From: JBEIJQ01 sp040380145
GTDB lineage: Bacteria; Bacteroidota; Bacteroidia; Chitinophagales; Saprospiraceae
Direction: 5' to 3'
DNA: 10,626 nucleotides
NCBI GenBank assembly: GCA_040380145.1
Contig: JBEIJQ010000109.1
Span: 1-10,626 of the forward strand
The position numbers and the translations under genes were made by a program. Within the stretch, counting starts at the first letter, position 1; each line of letters opens with the position of its first letter. The notes under the pieces were generated by a model that searched no databases, was not told the origin of the DNA, and saw only the letters and a list, made by a program, of their open reading frames with translations. Below are positions 9,701 through 10,626 of this stretch, one piece after another.

Positions 9701-10626
9701 TGCTCCACTCGAAATGGCCGCGGTCGGGGCCCCGTTCATGGATACTATTTGCGAGCCGGAAGCCGTGCAGCCGTTTTCATCTGTCGTGGTCACCGTGTAA
9801 TTACCCGCGGCAGAGGCCGTGATCGTCTGCGTGTTCGAACCGTTCGACCAAAAATAAGAAACCGCTGCAGGTATGCCGTTGGCCGTCAGATCCACCGAAC
9901 CACCTTCGCAGATCGAGGTCGGTCCCGACGCAAGGATGGCAACCGAAGAGGCGTTGACCGTGACGGTCTGTTGGGCCGAGGCTGTACAACCGTTGGCGTC
10001 GGTGACAAAAACCGTGTACACCCCGCTGGTCGAAACCGTGATGGAAGGGGTGACCGCTCCGTTGCTCCAAGCGTAGGAAACACCGCCGCCGGCCGTCAGA
10101 TCCACCGAACCGCCGTTGCAGAAAGTCAATGGGCCGCTCGGGGAAATGAAAGCAATGGCCATATTGACAGCCACTGCTTGTTGGGCCGAAGCCGTACAAC
10201 CGTTCGCATCCGTGATCGTCACTTGATAAAGACCATTGGAACTCGCCGTGATCGTTGCAGTCATTTCGCCTGTGCTCCAAGCGAAGAAAACACCGCCGCC
10301 GGCGGAAAGATCCACTGATCCACCGTTGCAGAACATAGTGGGGCCGTTCGGGAAAATCGAAGCACTACTTACATTTTCGACCACCGCCTGTTGAGCCGAA
10401 GCCGTGCAGCCGTTTGCATCGGTGGCCGTCACTTGGAAAATGCCATTGGAAGACACGGTGATCGTGGCCGTGATTTCACCTGTGCTCCAAGCATACGAAA
10501 CACCGCCGCCGGCCGTCAAATCCACCGATTGTCCGTCGCAGAAGGTTGTCGGGCCATTGGCAGAAACAAACGCCGTGGCCACATTTTCCTGCACAAATTG
10601 CTGCGCAAAAGCAGTGCAACCGTTGG
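722..10626 (-). CDS. Giant T9SS-secreted multidomain surface protein (Ig/PKD-CARDB-HYR-beta-helix), 5' end outside window
   Basis: A single frame of at least 3300 codons ends in TGA at 722-724 and is still open at the right edge. The ten codons before the GTG at 10592-10594 read NGCTAFAQQF, the tail of another repeat, so that GTG is not the start; the start and signal peptide lie outside. Counting that GTG as residue 1, the order is: Ig/PKD-like array 1-793, Ig-like linker 794-916, CARDB-like block 917-1828, SprB-like 1829-1902, HYR 1903-1984, Ig/PKD cluster with Asp-rich motifs 1985-2623, beta-helix 2624-3193, T9SS sorting domain about 3212-3290. T9SS substrates cross the outer membrane and are released or anchored after C-terminal cleavage. 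Adhesion or matrix function is inferred from architecture; no catalytic motif is seen. No frameshift or internal stop occurs. The terminator at 654-688 ends the transcript. Confidence 0.95.
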   Translation of the reverse strand, partial: NGCTAFAQQFVQENVATAFVSANGPTTFCDGQSVDLTAGGGVSYAWSTGEITATITVSSNGIFQVTATDANGCTASAQQAVVENVSSASIFPNGPTMFCNGGSVDLSAGGGVFFAWSTGEMTATITASSNGLYQVTITDANGCTASAQQAVAVNMAIAFISPSGPLTFCNGGSVDLTAGGGVSYAWSNGAVTPSITVSTSGVYTVFVTDANGCTASAQQTVTVNASSVAILASGPTSICEGGSVDLTANGIPAAVSYFWSNGSNTQTITASAAGNYTVTTTDENGCTASGSQIVSMNGAPTAAISSGAAAPIICYGACINLTATGGVSFVWSNGMADATVLVCPAATTTYTVTVSDANGCTASASMEVTVHPASIALISPSGPLVFCSGGSVDLTAAGGVSYAWSNGAVTQAVTVSASGVYTVFVTDANGCSASAQQTVTVNASSVGIAPSGATSLCDGGSVDLTANGIPAAVSYAWSNGANTQTITVSASGNYTVTTTDENGCTASAAQMVTVNSNPMATATALPAAICAGGCTVLTGTGGMVYHWSNGAFGATVNVCPATTTTYAVTVSDVNGCTGTAETTVTVNSNPTAAITASGPTTFCAGGSVVLTASGGDSYVWSTGALTPAITASGTGNYRVTVTHANGCTTSVQMAVNEILFAPTTLVPGGANICVGSCAEISASVGTAYLWSTGAVTQTINICPVVNTTYTVTVTDANGCTGSTSRTIYASPNPAPTITPSSPSICGGNSVTLLASDGNTYAWSNGQTGQSITVSPLLTTTYTVTATSASGCTGTADMTVTVNNQAPSLTYSGNPGFVASVVNPINGDPYMDYFFEVVYYDADGDLPQASYPRAILDYEGNGFFANPNDRSLVMLEADPSDLNVLNGKLYLVNTSGLATGINYQTRIIATDAAGCTTTFGPFDYPNVVDSVDISIFANDITFSNPHPVPGESITVSAVVHNYSDFDATNFYVHLVNQYDPLISYPDQLVNLVPAHGTTTVTWTITTPLVPAWCPMEVFIDWTNAIAEPNELDNRAIRPFVNGNFNLPGTIICYTNVTPPVSWSAPNQWTTLSGTCYYTGTAVPLQDSSCAGATVDFEIVETGAQYSVYTNSYGQFSHTFPTPIPPGLYTISGEVTDYTLTGTFTDNFVVNAPPCLPDLVPEVSFSPNPLIGPGNSTLTVTVTNFGCAPTTINTLLTLTQTGGAPALVPVIVPPLAAGATFTYTQLMNFPATGTYTVCAHADATLLVVETSDANNHRCGSLTVLPACPDIVPWAGPQTFFYLCNLNNWYLSYRNSGTVATGGPFTVEAELFTGGGVSMGVWSKTETNLEPGEIDQITVPNIIGAPGSYYFVLRCDIPTITGGVISECSEINNVGVFNFSVIACQANLTWAGCENFDVQPQDPNAGVSTTLVGTLQNSGNSPAVGPFTVHFVLSGGLNITYPVVFPGTLNPGQSTVLTVPGVIAPAPATTTLTLVADVFNEVFESNDLDNTIADNMCYEYAPVPMCWTNFWNRTYQINEPVSFYIGLDVQHLYDASSVDVLFEVMGPGIPAWTPIGTATRNNVELNCYCPQGVFLALPYAFSQAGTYQVRMTSDPNSVYAECDETNNQLIVDLVIVDDPDMRVLSQYINPSLLNPDISEPITFDVTYENIGYNNVNDMMKFLLILDNTRHDSLMVPGLMHGDFNTVSFTKPWSSTVQGVHVARVFIDADSVIAEVQELNNKATRAVVVGQSANLFFQVLQASNTNPANGEYIELVTRIGNSGDVDCEADVVYSYINDQLDTILIGQAHVSVPANDSAVVAPPVYWLVTDNSTTILAEIINSSTLEYTYDDNDTSTLIGGFVLGVSSSPESCIGEEDGQAVVTVTDTASAVAPFNYFWSNGQVGPTLIAGTGLYTVSVTDANGLLVTMGVQIGVVPDNQAPLIFNLPGSITYTADQGICPPVITWGAVQAIDNCGVSSLTSNHQSGDTFSAGSTVVVYTATDAAGNSSTASFLVQVIGFPLVYAGPDQTVCDTTTQLAAVPLTFGTGTWSNAPGGTAVFVDEHDPTTIVNGLSHGANYLVWTATNGSCWPATDTVLILVNNPTIAFYSLDTVVCGASDMATLIVGGGLSYLWSTGETTSTIHVSAAGTYTVTVSNGGCSATASMVVTACQTEICGNGLDDDADGLTDCSDSDCAAAQNASISGVSSFCAGVSATLTASGDGTILWSTGETTAAIVVAATGTYSATVTNAHGCTDTATHTVTVHPLPNTQLTPSAPAICAGGTVTLMASGAATYQWGAIANDGASTGTDAPLASTTYTVTGTNSFGCTATASANVTVDQPVMANAGADQTVCATSAILAATGTGSWSLASGTGVFANAASPTSAVSGLSNGANTFVWTVPANGACPGQTDTVQITVGTPLVAINAADTELCGAGDQLTLSASGGSAYLWSNGATTQSISVSQQGVYTVTATAGSCTASAGTTVTVCPAETCDNGIDDDLNGLTDCADPLCGPGVEASIEGQDTTCLGSAVTLTASGDGTMMWSTGETTSNIVVSSPGVYGVTITNAHGCTSSATHSVAYTNCGCTPTISPNGLVTFCAGSSTVLTAGSAGVPTDYLWSTGATTASISVNTSGTYSVTVSESGNTCSTNVVATAVTAPANVIYVNDNAVGANNGTSWANAYVSLSSALTAATAGKQIWVAQGTYRPGALKTSTFTLKANVSLYGGFSESGGCQLTDRNWETNITNLSGDIGVQGVNTDNCARLVYANNVGTNVTVDGFHVRDAYMVSANGGGFCIQATTATAVSSPTIQNCRIINNYSANRGAGGYILAQGGGRTNPTFNNVFFQNNSATSAGALYSLTQTNGRINTTITNCTFTGNSTTQKAGAIENWVNATGLAEVNITGSLFQNNSAGAGGGVCHNYVRGGGSLTCNFGGSTFITNSASTAGAIFNYASAGILNSLIDSSYFEGNSVTTFAGAVCVYSELAGANNQTTVNRCTFYANGAKDGGVLTNQVTRGATGRLTVARSRFLENYATGRGGAILQTTSSANVAGTTGQLSVSNSLFANNVAPNNSGGAIAQTLLINTVGSTSVNNCTFFGNMCNGNGAAIFNSAVTTGGTVTVTNSIFRQNTTFNVGGKAFWNADPSAVTNVSYSLLDLPSCAAHASGTGSLNCGAGVIFGDALFVDETNGDFHLSAGSPALDAGTAVGAPTVDIDGTARPQGLGVDMGAFEFTGVLPRLTFQSGIEAGNPLDFKVFPNPSDGAFTLSFDREVSGYAQVFDLQGRLIASEQLNGANLAQFDLGAMSAGTYLLRVVSGDAVVTKQIVVARN
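725..961 (-). other. T9SS C-terminal sorting domain (type A)
   Basis: Residues about 3212-3290 contain the hallmark KVFPNPSDGAFTLSF near the start, a middle VFDLQGRLI, a GTYLLRV motif and a short basic-ended tail (KQIVVARN). This is the Por secretion/T9SS type-A sorting signal, which targets the protein to the type IX translocon and is normally removed by the PorU sortase. It is the strongest evidence for extracellular location and for Bacteroidota ancestry. Confidence 0.95.
1016..2725 (-). other. Right-handed parallel beta-helix, choice-of-anchor-Q type
   Basis: Residues 2624-3193. The segment opens with IYVNDNAVGANNGTSWANAY and QIWVAQGTYRP, the usual entry of pectate-lyase-like beta-helix proteins. 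About twelve rungs follow in the pattern hydrophobic-x-N-x-x-F-x-x-N-x-A-x-x-x-G-G-A. They start near residues 2771, 2802, 2832, 2862, 2893, 2923, 2955, 2985, 3020, 3052, 3082 and 3111, mostly 29-32 residues apart. It closes with GDFHLSAGSPALDAGT and VDIDGTARPQ...VDMGAFEF, the typical end of choice-of-anchor-Q proteins. I see no clear pectate-lyase catalytic residues, so a binding or structural role is more likely than lyase activity. Confidence 0.85.
3158..3241 (-). other. Asp-rich Cys-bounded motif 2 (MopE-like or calcium-loop-like)
   Basis: Residues 2452-2479 read ETCDNGIDDDLNGLTDC and then ADPLC. Short DxDxDG-like acidic loops between cysteines resemble the metal-binding repeats of MopE-type and other secreted bacterial proteins. 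Calcium or copper binding is inference. It is a near match to the motif at 4106-4192. Confidence 0.55.
4106..4192 (-). other. Asp-rich Cys-bounded motif 1 (MopE-like or calcium-loop-like)
   Basis: Residues 2135-2163 read EICGNGLDDDADGLTDC and then SDSDC. The pattern C-x-N-G-x-D-D-D-x-[DN]-G-L-T-D-C is shared with motif 2, and the DDDADG part resembles a calcium-binding acidic loop. A rigid, metal-stabilised hinge between Ig-like domains is plausible but not shown. Confidence 0.55.
4643..4888 (-). other. HYR (hyalin repeat) domain
   Basis: Residues 1903-1984. It shows the HYR landmarks in order: DNQAPLI start, ICPPVITW, the AIDNCG core, and STVVVYTATDAAGNSSTASF near the end. HYR is an Ig-like fold linked to adhesion in extracellular proteins. 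Only one copy is present. Confidence 0.85.
4889..5110 (-). other. SprB-like repeat domain
   Basis: Residues 1829-1902 contain SPESCIGEEDGQAVVTV, then NYFWSNGQ, then GLYTVSVTDANG. The C-x-G-x-x-D-G start and YTVSVTDANG end match the SprB repeat found in the mobile gliding adhesin SprB of flavobacteria. A single domain does not by itself imply gliding. It differs from the N-terminal Ig-like repeats in having the D-G motif after the first cysteine and no closing NGC. Confidence 0.65.
5111..7846 (-). other. Block of seven CARDB-like domains
   Basis: Residues 917-1828. Seven beta-sandwich domains of about 110 residues each end in the CARDB-type acidic/Asn motif: IAEPNELDN (1014), VVETSDANN (1235), ISECSEINN (1352), VFESNDLDN (1469), YAECDETNN (1586), IAEVQELNN (1699) and a degenerate LEYTYDDND (1811). 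Several open with PDLVP, PDIVP or PDMRV and carry N-x-G-x motifs, as CARDB domains do. CARDB domains are thought to act in cell-surface adhesion. The fifth (about 1483-1603) is cysteine-rich, and the seventh is the most divergent. Confidence 0.82.
7175..7504 (-). other. Transthyretin/carboxypeptidase-regulatory-like domain inserted in the CARDB block
   Basis: Residues 1031-1140, between the first and second CARDB-like domains. The run LSGTCYYTG, GATVDFEIVETG, YSVYTNSYGQFSHTF and PPGLYTISGEVTD fits the prealbumin-like fold of bacterial Cna_B or carboxypeptidase-regulatory domains. Four cysteines are present (1041, 1064, 1078, 1143 at the border). Assignment rests on pattern only. Confidence 0.5.
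7847..8215 (-). other. Divergent Ig-like linker domain between the Ig array and the CARDB block
   Basis: Residues 794-916. It has NQAPSLTYSG at the start, FFEVVYYDADGDLP in the middle, and GINYQTRIIATDAAGC near the end. The D-A-D-G-D motif and final ATDAAG recall Ig-like domains found in large surface-layer proteins. I cannot name the family with confidence. Confidence 0.45.
8861..9511 (-). repeat. Three-domain super-repeat, unit 2 (Ig copies 6-7-8)
   Basis: Residues 362-578, also 651 bp with the boundaries used here. The order of subtypes (plain two-Cys, IPAA-bearing, four-Cys) is the same as in unit 1. Many DNA differences from unit 1 fall at third codon positions, for example in the stretches coding SAQQTVTVN and VYTVFVTDANGC. 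Confidence 0.8.
9512..10162 (-). repeat. Three-domain super-repeat, unit 1 (Ig copies 3-4-5)
   Basis: Residues 145-361, 651 bp, directly followed by unit 2. Copy 3 is about 86% and copy 4 about 77% identical to copies 6 and 7 by hand alignment. Copy 5 is less similar to copy 8. Copies 4 and 7 alone in this array share an inserted IPAA before VSY (residues 241-244 and 459-462), which marks common descent. Confidence 0.8.

Larger units (their letters stand above)
8216..10626 (-). repeat. Tandem Ig/PKD-like domain array (11 full copies plus one cut by the edge)
   Basis: Residues 1-793 plus ten codons at the edge. Units of 69-74 residues start near 8, 76, 145, 215, 288, 362, 434, 507, 579, 648 and 721. 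The shared pattern is G-P-x-x-[FI]-C-x-G-G-S-V-x-L-T-A, then Y-x-W-S-[NT]-G, then Y-x-V-x-x-T-D-x-N-G-C-T. Each unit has a likely disulfide between the early Cys and the NGC Cys. Copies 5, 8 and 10 carry a second Cys pair. The array continues past the window, so the true copy number is higher. Such arrays usually form extended stalks on secreted or surface proteins. Confidence 0.9.

Noticed and set aside
6386..10318. 1310-codon plus-strand open frame
   Set aside because: Same mirrored frame as above; openness is explained by avoidance of TTA, CTA and TCA in the sense gene. Its internal repetitiveness merely mirrors the Ig-like array.
8216..10626. CRISPR-like periodic repetition at about 210-220 bp
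   Set aside because: The period is that of coded Ig-like domains (69-74 codons), with codon-level divergence between units and no short identical repeats with unique spacers.

Overview
The window looks like a chromosomal fragment of a Bacteroidota bacterium, possibly a Saprospiria-type lineage. Three things point there: a C-terminal type IX secretion (T9SS) sorting domain, stacked Ig/PKD/SprB/CARDB/HYR surface modules typical of that phylum, and a promoter-like TAnnTTTG box. The coding DNA is GC-rich and the one intergenic gap is AT-rich. The lineage below phylum level is inference.

Layout, left to right. (1) Bases 1-164, minus strand: the first 54 codons of a Hanks-type Ser/Thr protein kinase, cut by the left edge. 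(2) Bases 165-721: a 557-bp intergenic region. It holds a candidate Bacteroidota-type promoter for the kinase, two direct copies of a ~134-bp repeat set exactly 150 bp apart, and a strong intrinsic terminator for the gene to the right. (3) Bases 722-10626, minus strand: one uninterrupted reading frame of at least 3300 codons that runs off the right edge, so its N-terminus and signal peptide are not visible.

The giant protein reads, from its visible N-terminal side to its C-terminus: a tandem array of eleven complete Ig/PKD-like domains plus the tail of another; one divergent Ig-like linker domain; a block of seven CARDB-like domains with one transthyretin-like insert; a SprB-like repeat; a HYR domain; a second Ig/PKD-like cluster with two Asp-rich Cys-bounded motifs; a right-handed parallel beta-helix of the choice-of-anchor-Q type; and a T9SS type-A sorting domain. 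I infer a secreted or cell-surface, adhesin-like fibre with a beta-helix head next to the anchoring end. No enzyme active site is evident.

The two genes share a strand, but a terminator and 557 bp separate them, and the kinase seems to have its own promoter, so I do not treat them as an operon. I see no CRISPR array, RNA gene, transposase, defence system or biosynthetic cluster. The most notable content is the internal evolutionary structure of the giant gene (super-repeats and co-varying cysteine pairs) and the tandem intergenic repeat.
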